Shown: piece after piece, positions 40,276-52,600 of the stretch
How the letters are laid out: the number at the start of each line of letters is the position of its first letter
How positions within the stretch are numbered: position 1 is the first letter of the stretch
Assembly (NCBI GenBank): GCA_905331475.1
Contig: CAJNYU010002349.1
Location: forward strand, 62,001-126,000
Length of the DNA stretch: 64,000 nucleotides
DNA from: Rotaria socialis
Taxonomy: Eukaryota > Rotifera > Eurotatoria > Philodinida > Philodinidae
Reading direction: 5' to 3'
Program-made: the position numbers and the translations under genes
The notes under the pieces: model-generated
What the model was told of the DNA's origin: nothing
The model's database searches: none
Seen by the model: only the letters and a program-made list of their open reading frames with translations

Positions 40276-40749
40276 CTAAAGCAAAAGAATTACAAATTTC
40301 GGTAATTTCTCTGAATTTAAAAACTCGAATAGATAACATTCTCAAGCCCAAAAATAGTTGACGATTTATTTATTTAACTCGTATAACGCTATAGACAGCG
40401 CATGCTTTATTTTTAGCTTTTAAAATTACTGATTCAATTTTTAGTAGTATGAGATAAAAGTTCGAACGTTTCTGGATTTATTTCACATGGTGAACTGCAT
40501 CTATTGACAAATTTCTTTTTGTGAAGATCAATCATCCGAGGCATTCAAACTAGAACTTTTCATTCTCTGATTATGAAAATCTCATTGTATTCTAATAGTA
40601 TGCTTTTGTTTTTGTATAATCGTAGTTTATCATGAGAAAGTATAAATAAATTTTAGAAAACTGTAAAATAATCTGAAAATAACTTCCGATAGAAGTCTTA
40701 TAGCGTCAAGAGAAAAAAGATGCTATAGAGCAATACCCATTTCATCAAT

Positions 40750-40955
40750 AACTAGATGGTATTCGAGTTTCACTCGAGTACGAAATGCGGTGCGAAGCAC
40801 ACGAGCCGAATTTTCGAAAGTAGCGAGAATAAGATTTAAAAATAAATGATTCACTTTAAGATTCATTACAAACGTTTATTTTTTTTTAATTTCCGTATAC
40901 GAATTTTGAATAAAAATTTCGCATTCACTATTCTTAAATCGACCATTTTGAAATT
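40750..40955 (+). repeat. Dispersed repeat R, copy 1 (cut by the gap)
   Basis: Begins AACTAGATGGTATTCGAG and runs with about 90% identity to 52391-52600 in the same orientation, as far as the N gap. It includes the core AATGCGGTGCGAAGCAC. Flanks before the start differ between copies, so the left boundary is sharp. Confidence 0.85.
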
Positions 40956-41055
40956 NNNNNNNNNNNNNNNNNNNNNNNNNNNNNNNNNNNNNNNNNNNNN
41001 NNNNNNNNNNNNNNNNNNNNNNNNNNNNNNNNNNNNNNNNNNNNNNNNNNNNNNN
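40956..41055. other. Assembly gap (100 N)
   Basis: Exactly 100 N, the usual placeholder for a gap of unknown size, located between repeat R copy 1 and the partial DUF268 gene. A single further N stands at 44601. Confidence 0.99.
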
Positions 41056-41398
41056 TATTGTAAGATGGACATTGATCAGGATCAGGTGTACAATAAATAT
41101 TATTTGCGACAAAGTCAGGATTCGGCTTACGCGGAAGAAAGGAACATGCAATACGTTCGTTATTCTGTGTGTTAGACCAAGGACAGATGCCAGCACAAAC
41201 ATAAACATTTTTTGTGCGACTACATGCCGGATCAACTAAACCATGAACAGGAAGCGATCGAGAATGGGCATATATATCGATAATTGGTGATTCTATTCGA
41301 CGATTTTGCAACAATTCAAATATTGGACGCTGAAATAACGCGAGTGTAATAATAATAACAACTATTGTTATAAAAACAATTTGATTATTATTCACCAT
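41056..41398 (-). CDS. DUF268 protein, partial second copy (N-terminal part)
   Basis: Starts at the ATG 41396-41398 and runs into the N gap after about 114 residues. The first ~45 residues are a signal-anchor (IVFITIVVIIITLALF) and a variable stretch. From LPVHGLVDPACSRTKNVYVC onward it equals the complete copy at 50875-51996 almost base for base. No stop or shift is seen in the part present, so this may be a whole gene whose C-terminal part is hidden by the gap, or a truncated copy. The DUF268 core itself would be in the missing part. Same strand as the host gene PRPF19, in whose intron it lies. Confidence 0.7.
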
Positions 41399-42693
41399 TA
41401 TAATTATCTAAAAGTATCGCTGAGGAAAAATACATATTGATGAGTTCTTCAAGTATTAGTTTACTTAGGTATCGTGTTTGAGATTGCTCGAAGTCTTAGC
41501 AATGTCATCGGTAATTTCATGACGAAAAAGTCACAAAATGGAATAATGTGATAAGAGATGTCATGAAAAACGACTTTTTACTGTAATGTGAAGAAAAATT
41601 GAGAACATTATTTGGTATTTTGCATAAGACGATGCGTTCGTTTGTGTTTTCTATATCGTATTTTCTATAGACTAAAATAACTATGTCTGCAAACAAGATT
41701 TCATCTTTGGTATTTTTCAAGATGATTATGACAAGTGTACTGATAGTTAAAATGATCAAGTTTCCTATTTCTCATACATGAAAAAGCAATATTGTTCATG
41801 ACGATATCCTATTTAACGTAAGACTATCTGCGAACTGAGGAAAAGCATCCGTTTTGAATGATTAATTGTTGAAACAGAAGGCATCTGAACAAACCGGTAT
41901 GATTTTTCGCGAGGACTTCTTTTAGGAATAGAAACAGAACATAAAAGCATGACTTTTATTAATCATTTTTACTAGAACCATTTGAAGGAAATACTACTTA
42001 AAAAAAAGCTATACATTCATTAAACATGATAACGTAAACGTTTTAGCATCTAAGGAGAATAGGTTTCGCATCCTTCATTTTCTCTCAGTGAGAGACCTAC
42101 CAATGCTGAGTACAGAACAGCGAAAGAAGTATAGTGAAAATATTTATATGTGAATGTCATTCCTAAGAATTCAATGGTTCTATCTGCATGTATTTGTATG
42201 TATGCATATTACTGTCGAGTTAAAAAAAAGTAATGTTTTTAATCGTGGTACTCAATTATTCTTTGAGATTAGTAAAAAGGATGCCACTATAGAAAAAATC
42301 AGATAAGTATATGCAAACATTTCAATCATGAAAACTTACGACGTAACTTCTTCGTAAAAGCTCGGAAAATATTTACGTTGTTTGATGAGACGTACTTGAA
42401 TAAACTACCCAGGACAATCGTTTAGGCCGTCTGAACGAGCATCTTAAAAGGTCTGAAACAGCTATGAAACGGTGTAATAAGGCATTCATTTTCGTCTTAT
42501 TTCGGGGTAATCCGTTAGTTCGGTTTACGGACCGTTTTCTTGGACATGGGTTAGTGCGAGATATGCTAACTCATCAATCAATTATGTATTTCTTTATTTT
42601 AACAAAAATAAAAAAAATGCACAGTGAAGCGTTCGACCTCTTTCATACGCTCATTTTCAACACTAAACTATCTTAAAGTAAATACAGATTATA

Positions 42694-42822
42694 TATACGA
42701 TTTATTCTTTTTTGTTCTGTTGTGTTCTGTTCCAAACATTGCACTGCGAAGGGGAGAAACACTGTTGTCACCGTGCAATGTTCGGTCTGAATAGTACAGA
42801 ACAAAAAAAAGAGTAAACCGTA
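42694..42822. repeat. Imperfect inverted repeat / hairpin
   Basis: Two arms of about 48 bases (around 42694-42743 and 42773-42822) are inverse copies with roughly 80% identity, both ending ...ACATTGCAC at the loop and sharing TTTTTTGTTCTGT in the middle. The loop is about 29 bases. It could be a miniature inverted-repeat element or a long RNA hairpin. Confidence 0.65.
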
Positions 42823-43034
42823 TGGAGTAGATTGGGGCTGTTGAATATGAAAAATCGCTCCTCGTTTTTGTTTCTACCATAACTCAGTCAATTTTAAGAA
42901 TTTTTTTTCATTTTTTTTTGTGGGTAGTTGAATGTCTTCTCTACAAACTTGTGTAAAAATTATCAAAAACAGATTGTCGGAAGTTGTTGAATCGCTCTTT
43001 TACTATTAGCCCCTACCAATAATACACAATTGCC

Positions 43035-43310
43035 TCGTGTGGGGTAATTGCATATTCCCAGCTATTTTCATGGAAGCACTAAAAATCGGTTTTCTCATCA
43101 ACCTTAAAAAGATTGATTAATTATTTTTTCACAGATCGATAGACAAAGTGATTTTCTTCAAACGATGAGAATCTTAGTATTAGGCTTATCATATTGTTCA
43201 AATAGTTATCAAAATTAAATTTTTTTACTATTTTATCCCCCCCCCCCCTTGGAGTAATCGGATACAACGTACAGAACGAGTGGGGGTAATTGCAGATAGC
43301 TAGTCAAAAT
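43035..43310. repeat. Repeated GGGGTAATTGCA motif with a poly-C run
   Basis: GTGGGGTAATTGCATA near 43038 and GTGGGGGTAATTGCAGA near 43280 flank a run of about 11 C at 43239-43249 followed by TTGGAGTAATCGGATA. The surrounding sequence resembles transposon-type noncoding DNA, but no ends can be defined. Confidence 0.35.
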
Positions 43311-44700
43311 GACTGAGAAAATTCAAATATAATGTAAATCAGCTCTTGATAAATCTGTACGTGCTATTCAAAATTCTTCGTTACCTAAAAGGTGTAAAAC
43401 ATAAAACTCTATTGATGTAGATCAATTGTCGCTTGTTTCTTTTTAAAACTAAACAAAAAAATAACAATTACAGTTATGAATGAACAACTTTTTTCGAAAA
43501 TTTTTGAGTTTTATAGAAAGTTTTCCCAAAAATAAAAATGTTATGTGTAGAATTCTGTGCGTTTCCTCTTTGCACTCACATTATGCCTATTCAGATAGGT
43601 TCCATGGACTAGTCAGTTCTTTTTTTTATGAAATGACGAGAAGAAAAGAATAAAAATAGATCCACTACACGGTTAATATTTGTTGACTGTTTCTTTTTTG
43701 AATTTTATAACAACTACCACTGTTTGAATACATTCATTGTTTAAAAAAAATACTAATCACATATAATTACATTCGTAAACGGAACTCAGGGGCTGTAGCG
43801 CCCTGTCTAAAACTTAGGGGAATAGACAAGTCACATTTTTGGAAAAAAATCAGAAACATCAATACAGATCAGAACAGTTTAAGTCTTAGTATGGTATTAT
43901 TTTTTAGGATGGAACTTGCATAAAAGTATGTCGATCAATCATAGTACATAGAAATTACTAGTTAATTCTTTTTCGAATAGTTAAAAGCGTTTGAAAAACA
44001 AATTTAGTAAATCGAGTCGAGTGTTAGAATAAGGAATTACAATATTTAATATAGTTACACATCGTCGGAACCTGTATGATACTGATATGACCTAAGTACT
44101 GATGATAATCACTAGTGATAAAATAGTTCCTTGCAAAATCAATTAATTCGAAATAATCGAAACTTAAATTGATTACACATAAGAAGACTTGTCACAATAA
44201 ATAAAAATTTGGCGATCTTTTTCTTTTTATAGGAAATATTCGATAAATAGTTACATAAAGTTTTAAGTGAAGTCTTGTATAACATAGTAACACGTGAAAA
44301 TGATGTGAATGTGATCTGATCGAGGTAAATATTGAAAAACAGGGTTTTCGATCAAAAGAACGACAACCAGGATGCATTCATAGCAAAATCTGTAAAGATT
44401 TATCACTGCAAAGTCTGAGAACTCATCAAACTACAATGAAGGAGCATATGTTATGATACCATTACATTGTTTATCGAGATTTCAACGTCATAATACCGAG
44501 AATTCATTTTGAGTTATTACCCATAGGTTATCCACTTCGATATAGTAAAGTATCACTATATGTTATAAGTTGAAGATTTCGAGTTGTTTTAGTATATAAT
44601 NATTCTGTGAATAATTCAAGAAAAAATTCACCTCTACTATTGAAAATGAAAGTAGTTTTTCCGATTCATTTCCATACGACTGAAGTAAATCTCGCTATAG

Positions 44701-44785
44701 AAAAGGTGCTGCGGGTGCTGAAGGTGCCGAAAAGGTGCTGAAGGTGCTGAAGGTGCTGAAAAGGTGCTGAGGTGCTGGGGGTTCC
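44701..44785. repeat. GGTGCTGAA minisatellite
   Basis: About eight tandem units of GGTGCTGAA and the longer GGTGCTGAAAA, with point variants (GGTGCCGAAAA, GGTGCTGCG), in otherwise AT-rich noncoding DNA inside the PRPF19 intron. Confidence 0.85.
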
Positions 44786-46599
44786 AAACCTGCACTTTCC
44801 CCCTTGATTGTGCCTCTTAACTCAGTTTTATAATGTAGAAACATACGAGTGTCAAATCTTGTAGAACATTATCAAAGTGCTACTTTGTTTCTTACATGTT
44901 CATGCTTAGGTGTAAGTATATGCATATCTCTGTTATACAAGTGTATAACCAAATGCATGATGTCAAATATACTAATATGTTAGTAAAAAAAAACATTTTC
45001 AAAACTAGATGTCTTTATGTAATATACACTAGGTTCAAGTAGTGTAGCTGAAAATCATTGCAGAAAAAATAAAATTATTGTTCAAACAGGTTCAGCGGAG
45101 TATTATTTATTAAAACATCATGAAAAATATTGTTTTATTGTGAGAGTTTTTTTCGAAGGAAAAGAAAACATCATTTGGTTTTAGTTACAAATTTTTGTAG
45201 TTAGGCGAACGAATATACATACATATTTTTCCACAGTTTTCTAATTGAACGAAGTGTTTGCAAGAATCGTCGAGCGTATTCTTTCAGACTTCGTATGAAG
45301 TCGATAAATATGCCACATCAATATGAAATTCCTTCAAAATAAAGAAGTCAAATAAAACACATACAATATTAACCTATCACAAATTTACAACTAGACATGC
45401 TGAATTATACTTGAGCGAGGGGTAGAAGTTTTTTTTCTTTTGCTACAAGCAAGAAAGAATGGATAGTGCAGAACAGAGAAAAACCCAATGCCACATATTA
45501 TTCGAGGGAGCTACAATCGAAGAACAAACATTGTTAGTCATGGTTTTTATTTTCTTTCATTTCTTAAAAGTTCATGGACGGTGTTACAGGGATGTCGCTC
45601 GTATACAAAACTCTATATATCTATATATATGTCATCTTCTTTGATCTAGATTTGTTTCTCTTCTGTCTTCTCTCTGCTCTTCTCTTGTTTTTCTCTCTGT
45701 ATATAGATGTTATTATTATATTTAAAGACATTCTTGTTAAATAAAGTTAGCGTACAAGTTGTACGTACGCACATACTTCTCTCACTTTATCTTTCGCTAT
45801 AACAGACGGTCCATGTGATTCAAACCGAAAAAGAAACGCCGGTATACCGTTGGGTTTTCATGAAAGCGATGCATCCCCATGTCGTCATTTTTTATAGATA
45901 TCCCCGGTTAGTTATTAATTTCCGGTAAGCATATGAATATACTCACAAAGTATATTCGACTCAGCTAATACACATATTATTTGTTTTAAACAGGTCGGAA
46001 ATGTAAACTGATACCACCCGAAGAGAACTCATTGTTTTCAATTGACTAACACCTTCGAACTACCGTTAGATTCGTTCGTTTCCGTATCGAATCTCGAAAC
46101 AAAAATAGTACATTTAGCGAATTTTCTAGGCTTCGGTCGGTTTCAGTCGTATACTTGTGCTTGAAACAGTTTTATCTACGTATTAAATTCATTTCGTCTG
46201 ACTGTCTTGCTGATCAAAAGTCTGCCACTGCTAATATTGACCCTCCAATGAGCCTCTTCTCTACAATAAGGCGTAATTTCAACCAATGTGTCTCATATAT
46301 TTCCTGTAATTTTAGATCTCGCTTATACTTATAATTTACTATTCATCACGCTCAGGTTCCTTGGTCTGATAGACTCATGTTAATCTTTTTTTAATTTTAT
46401 TAGATCTTTTTCCGAACTACAGTTTATTCTTCATATTGATTATTTGCCACCTGATTATCGATCAGATAAATCGGTTGTTTGTATAATCTCCTGAATTATT
46501 TTTGCTTTTTTTTAAAGCTGGTTGGAATGTCGTCCGGGAATTATTACAGTAGTAAAGTGAATGCCGAATGAAAAAGACGTGCTTAACAAAGGAAACAAA

Positions 46600-49018
46600 C
46601 TAATGCTGTCCCTTTTGATATTTGTTTATCGGATAGGGATGATACATACAGTGATGATATGGGCGATATGCCTGGTAGAATCTCGACGGATACTGTAGCA
46701 GTTACGACCACTTCAACTCATCATAGTGTTTGAGATTATATTCTTGATAATGATGATGATGATATACAAAATGATTTGAAGTTCGTGGACAATCCGAGCC
46801 AGCTGTTTTCAAATAGTAAATATTTTGTCATATGTGCTACTAAAACAATCAGCAATTTTGCCACTACTGCGAATCTTGATAAACATAATACTATGAAGTT
46901 GCTGAAAATCATCAAGTTTCTGTTGCCACAGCCGAATTATTTACCTACATCATTGAAAACTATATTGAAAGCTTTTGGTTAAAATCCTTTATTTTGTACT
47001 AAATACATTTGTGAACATTGTGGTTATGATACAATCAGTATGAAATATGGTACGAGAAGGTGTTCTAACTCAAAATGTTCATATTATAAACAAAATTTAT
47101 TTAACAGTCGTGTGACTAAAATTGTTACACTGAACATTCGTGCTGGTCTACATGGAATTATGAAAGCAAACGCTAAATTATTTTTAAAAAGAAAAGATTT
47201 AACTTAACTTCTATTGGATACGTGGTGAATTATGTTCATTATATGGAAAATAGTAAAGATCAAGTGAGTGACAAATGAATTGAGTTTTTTGTTTTGTTTG
47301 ATATTGTTCACAGAGAAAACGCTTTGAAAGGTTGAGTAATTATTCAAATTCTAACAAATTTCGATTATTGAAGCATCTGTCGCAAATAGGGATATTTATT
47401 TATATAAAAATGAAATTTTCGTCTCGTTGATTTCTAAAGAAGATATGAGTTAGATGTTCTGTAAAGTTCAGTGCATTCCCTATGCTGCTTTTTTAATATA
47501 GGAACATGTATTGACATCGTTGTTGCATGCGGATCGTTCTCTGATCGTGCGGAGCACCAAAAGAAGTCATTGGCCAATATATGGCTGCATTCTTGAGATA
47601 CCTTCACCTCATCAATATTATCAACATAATCTACTTACGTTAGGATTGTGGTCCAGTCGAAGAAAACCAGATGCTGATGTTTTTCTTCGTGATATACTTG
47701 CACAACTCGAAACTTATTGTACTGCAATTTCCTTAAACGAACAAGAATATCATTTTGTAGTTCGGATACAAGGTTTTCCAGCGGATCTTCCTGCTAAGTC
47801 ACTGTTTTTAAAGACAATCAATTTTAATGGAAGATTTGAATGTACATGGTGTCGTTCATCTGATGAGTTAAATACAGTCTGGTTACTTACTGATGACTGT
47901 TATCTTTTCTTTAATCATTTCGAACAATAAGTTTCCTTTTTTTTATTATTAGGTGAGTACAACACAGTATATCGTGTGATCTTATATCGATATGAAAAAA
48001 ATGATGATCAACTTCGCACACATGTTAATTTTGTTCAGAGTGTTAATTAAAAATGGGCGTGTGCTATTAAATAACAGTGATGTTTCATTAATTGGTGAGC
48101 AGTTGTCAAAACAACGTATCCCTCATAACATAAATATTCGTGTCGACTTGTCGCTACGTAAAGCAAACCAGTGGAAAGCCACACATGGTCGTCAGTTTGT
48201 TCTGTACACAGGTCTTTCAATATTAATTAATATATTATCAAAGTCGCATCTTTTTCATTTCGCCGCTTACGTAGTAGCCATTAAACTTCTTCATGCACCT
48301 GAAAATGGAGAAGAAATCAATTTAGCCGAAAAATTATCAAAATTTTATTGGGAATCATCACCACTCATTTATGCATCAGCTGTAGAATTATATAGTTTGC
48401 ATAGCCATCTACATTTAGCTGATCAAGTTCGACATCATGACGGTTTATCGTATTCCTCCGCTTATGCATTCGAATCATGTATTAGATACACAAAAAGGAA
48501 GCGCATGACACTCGAAATTTAGCTTCTCAGATTAGTTATTGGACGGATATTGCATAAATTATAAACCAAACTGAAACAGGTCTTCAAGTATCACATAGTG
48601 TCAATGAAATTTTTCTCAGAAGTCCTATACTCGAAGAATTTCGAGAAAAATTAAAGGAATTCATAGGACTTCGGCAAGTAAAATTTTATAAACGATTCAA
48701 ATTACCTTCCATCACATTTCACTCAATATTATATGATAGACAATTAAAAAGTGTTAGTCACATTGTATCCTACCATGATACGCATAATAGCAAAATTCTT
48801 TATGGTGATTGTGCAGTCTTCATTGATTAGAATAGTGATTATTTTGTTTGTGTTAACAAATATCGTCAAGAGGCACTAATAAATTCTTTATCATCTATTC
48901 TACGAATATCTGTCAATGACACTAATAATATTTGTGAAACACTTGATCGTCTTTTTTCTGTACAATCTATGTCTTTGTTTTGTTTAACCGAGATTAGAAA
49001 TGATTTTAAACATGATTA
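46600..49018 (+). mobile_element. Decayed tnp2-like (CMC/EnSpm-type) DNA transposon
   Basis: Translated pieces on the plus strand line up with the order of domains in tnp2-type transposases: an N-terminal zinc finger (YICEHCGYDTIS...CSNSKC, ~47000-47090), the catalytic-region block at 47511-47930 (RSTKRSHWPIYGCILEIP, LLTLGLWSSRRKPDADVFL, FPADLPAKSLFLKTINFNG, CTWC), a DUF4218-like block at 47992-48522 (KATHGRQFVLYTGLSIL, YSSAYAFESC), and a tail near 48640-48830 (VKFYKRFKLPS.TFHSILY). At least four in-frame stops or frame changes separate them (for example after LKAFG at ~46980 and EQ at ~47928), so the element cannot make a protein as it stands. I did not find terminal inverted repeats. The family name rests on remembered motif order. 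Confidence 0.68.
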
Positions 49019-50874
49019 ACATTTTGATATATATGAAAAAGCTTTATATTTTTTTCTTTCTAGATTTTTTCTTATGTTGTGAACTAGTCAAAACAAAAAC
49101 AACATGTTTTTCAAGAGTGACACGGCCGGTCATGTAGTTCCGTGCTTCATCAAGAGTAGTAGTCAAACATCTTCTTTATTATCTTCATCGGTTACCAACA
49201 AACGTTTGACAACAAATGAAAGAAAATATTACTTCACTTGCTTGTATTGTATAGAGATTGTTTACTGCTATTTTGTTTTATAGCGGTAGGAAAAAATCTA
49301 ACTACAGAAACTCCTTCAGATATAATTGGTCGTTGTAACAATATATATGGGACCCTATGTGGGTAGATATGTTAATGACAAACTGGATAGAGGCGGAGTA
49401 GCTTACCGCCACTCAAGGTAATGATGTTTATTCGCTTCTTCACATATCCAGAATGTAACAACTTTATACATAACACCCACATATATAGGAGAGAGATACA
49501 AGAGAGACAGGAAAGAGATATATTATAACAATGGAAAGAGAACATAAGGAAGAGGAAGGAGAATCATCGAAGCGTGCCATCAATATCGGCACAGGTATGT
49601 GGTAAACCATAACTAATACACAAAGAATCTATTCGATAAGAAATTGAAATTTCAACGAAAGTGCTATTGAACTGGAAATATTCTACAATATCGAATACTG
49701 TTCGTGAATTTTTTCTCCGACGATCAAAATCGACCAAAGCGATTTATCCCATATTCTGTTTAACACTCAATAAGAAATGTTTCAAATTATAACATGCGCA
49801 GAGAATGTTTTCACTCCATGAAAGTATAACTCTTGAAGCATTATTGGAATATTTTCAGTAGAACCTGATTTACCTAGAGTAGATGTCTAATTCGAGTTCG
49901 AAAATAAATGGAAAAAACGCCACTTCCATGTTATTTTATCAAAAAAGGAAAAGAAAAAGTTTTATTTATCAATTTATAAATGAAACTTTTTCTTTTGCTT
50001 CTTTACTGCAATTAACATGGGTGCGGTCGTTTTTTTTATTTATATTCGAAGTGGTAATGATTACTTCATTCTCCATTTATAATCGAATTCGAATTAGGCA
50101 ACTCATGTTTACCTAATGGGAAAACGATAGATCCATCAAACGATGTGAAACAAATTTTTAATAAAGATACCGCATGTATCCAATTTAATTAAATTTATGA
50201 GAATAGTTTTTTTTGCATCATCATCAAATGACCTTTTCAACATATAATAAGCGTGACGTGATAGTAAATACTGTTCTATAATGGCAAGCACCTTTTTTTG
50301 TTGTTGCAAGACAAACATGAAGGTACTAGACCCTTTCCTCATCCAGTCGATAAACGTGCTTTGATTGGCAATTAACACATTGCTACTCAGAAGTTCAACT
50401 AGGTTGAGTCTTTGTGTATCAGACGTCTTCACAGTAGCAAACGTTGATGTGCGCACTTTACAATATTTTACTTGAGTATATGAAAATAATTACAAAAGCA
50501 TGCTCACTAAGGACTAAATGCATGTGAATAGTCTAGATCCTGATTTCTTCTTTAGAAACATATCAGCCTATAAAATACACATACTATAGAAAGCTTTATT
50601 CATCGACATAATCAAAATCTTGAAAAGGTCAAAGACGATTGCATATACTTTTCTTTAAGAAAGAGAAAATTGAAAACTTCTGTTTATTACTAACATAATT
50701 AATCCATTGTAAGTTAAAAAGATTCATGAGGAAAATACTTCGCCGAACTGATTATTTATTCAGCTTAATCATTTAGTTCAACTATAAAAAAAAGTCAGAT
50801 TCTACAAAAAAAACCCTATGTGATTTATTAAACAGAATATTCTTTTTAAAAATATGAAAACCATTTCAATTTCA

Positions 50875-51996
50875 CTATGCACTATTACAGCCTATTTTGT
50901 TTTGTAGAACAACGAAAGGCTGAGTACCAGAATCACCATGACGATTTGCCATCCCTGAGCCTAACACTTCGACAACATGAAAATGTCGATATAATAATGG
51001 TAAACGAATAGGGCCATATATACGATGCAAATTAAACTGTATGAAATCGTGAGTATTGAGTGGTACACTCAAGAATAAAAAGCCACCTGGCTTAAGAATA
51101 CATGTAATTTTTATCATTGTCTGAAAATCACCATATGGATTCAATGGGTCTCGATATCGACCAAGACCATCATGTTCAATACTACTATAGGACCAAACAC
51201 TATCGAATAGTTGGCGTTCCTTCGCATTATTCTGTTTTCTTGCAAAATCCATTGGTGTTATCGTATATAGGCGAGGAGCACTCGAATAGATCGTAGCATA
51301 TTCAATCGTCGTCACACTCGATGCATTATATTCGAGTAATGCTGCTTCAATCCAAGGATTTTCAGTTCCAATGACTGCACATGTCTTATTTATAATAGCT
51401 AATGATGCATAGTTATCCAATGCAGGATATATATCTTTACTATTGTAAGAGCCATAAGATTCACGTGCTCGTACTTGTTTTCGATACTTTTCAATACTCT
51501 CAATTGTCCAATTGGCCGGCCAAGTATCGGTTGTGCGAAACTGTTGATTGCTATAATCAATTGGTATCGAATAGTTCAGTGTAAAGTTCGACATAAGATT
51601 ATCAGGTATTCGCTGGATATGTTGTCGTGTTTGTGGTAGATCGTCCTTCAACCATGCATTGTAAGATGGACATTGATCAGGATCAGGTGTACAATAAATA
51701 TTATTTGCGACAAAGTCAGGATTCGGCTTACGCGGAAGAAAGAAACATGCAATACGCTCGTTATTCGGTGTGTTAGACCAAGGACAGATGCCAGCACAAA
51801 CATAAACATTTTTTGTGCGACTACATGCCGGATCAACTAAGCCATGAACAGGAATTTGTCGAGTATAAACAGATAAATCGATGGGAAATGACTTTAGTTT
51901 ATCATCTCCCAATGTTTCATACATTCCACATTGTAGTAGCGCTAGTGTTACAATAATAATGATGGCTAGAATAGTGATGTAAATTGTTTTCATCAT
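50875..51996 (-). CDS. DUF268 methyltransferase-like protein, complete copy
   Basis: Intron-less frame of 373 residues on the minus strand, nested in the PRPF19 intron. An N-terminal signal-anchor (IYITILAIIIIVTLALL, residues ~4-22) puts it in the secretory pathway. A Cys-rich segment follows (DPACSRTKNVYVCAGICPWS, YCTPDPDQCPSY). The C-terminal half is the DUF268 domain: CAVIGTENPWIEAALLEYNA, TTIEYATI, the SFSSxEHxGLGRYxDPLxPxGD motif as SYSSIEHDGLGRYRDPLNPY with GD, LKPGGFLFLSVPL, and FNLHRIYGPIRLPLL. DUF268 resembles a Rossmann methyltransferase (the GTENPW and TTIEY positions match the AdoMet-binding strands), and is known from nematodes and other organisms without a settled function. A second, partial copy lies at 41056-41398. 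Confidence 0.85.
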   Translation of the reverse strand: MMKTIYITILAIIIIVTLALLQCGMYETLGDDKLKSFPIDLSVYTRQIPVHGLVDPACSRTKNVYVCAGICPWSNTPNNERIACFFLPRKPNPDFVANNIYCTPDPDQCPSYNAWLKDDLPQTRQHIQRIPDNLMSNFTLNYSIPIDYSNQQFRTTDTWPANWTIESIEKYRKQVRARESYGSYNSKDIYPALDNYASLAIINKTCAVIGTENPWIEAALLEYNASSVTTIEYATIYSSAPRLYTITPMDFARKQNNAKERQLFDSVWSYSSIEHDGLGRYRDPLNPYGDFQTMIKITCILKPGGFLFLSVPLNTHDFIQFNLHRIYGPIRLPLLYRHFHVVEVLGSGMANRHGDSGTQPFVVLQNKIGCNSA

Positions 51997-52390
51997 TATA
52001 ATTATCTAGAAGTAGCATCAATCAAAAATCAATATTGTCACTACTCAAGATGAATTTTACGAGTGTTAGTTTACTTTGGCATAATGTTTGTGACTGCTAG
52101 CAATCTTTGCATTTTTAGGATTATATGTATGTGGCAGTAGAGTTTATATGTGTTACAGTTGACATGAGAATTTAGTCGAGATTCGAATAATAGATTTAAT
52201 TAAAGATAGAGGGGACAGACACAAAAGAAAGCGAAGAAAAGAAAAGAAAAGAAAAAAGAAATTTCGAAAATCAAAATGCAAATACAATTATATAAACGAT
52301 CTGAAAATTTTTTTCTAAGAGTTGGATTTAGCAAACTATTTTCTAATTGATCATAATTTAGATTTCTTTTTTAAATTGGTAACCAAAACA

Positions 52391-52600
52391 AACTAGATGG
52401 TATTCGAGTTTCACTCGACTACGAAATGCGGTGCGAAGCACACGAGTCGAATATTCAAAAGTAGCGAGAATGAGATTTAAAAAATAAATGATCTACTTTA
52501 AGATTCATTAGAATCGATTATTTTTTTTAAATTTCCGTATACGATTTTTGAATAAAAATCTCGATTTCACTATTCTTAAATCGACCATTTTGAATTTCAT
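52391..52600 (+). repeat. Dispersed repeat R, copy 2
   Basis: Same sequence and orientation as 40750-40955, starting AACTAGATGGTATTCGAG. Its core AATGCGGTGCGAAGCAC (near 52425) returns as the inverse GTGCTTCGCACCGCATT near 52930-52946, so the full unit may be an inverted-repeat element running to about 52970. Confidence 0.75.

Noticed and set aside
40276-40955. Idea that PRPF19 had lost its U-box and start codon at the assembly gap
   Set aside because: The missing exons were found at 53072-53572 on the same strand with an exactly matching split codon.
41056-41235. Alternative minus-strand frame MIRHVVAQKMF in both DUF268 copies (also 51648-51836)
   Set aside because: It is an overlapping frame of the DUF268 gene, conserved only because the DNA itself is duplicated.
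49330-49480. Possible solo long terminal repeat starting TGTAACAATATATATGGGAC
   Set aside because: No matching second copy, target duplication or primer-binding site was seen in the window.
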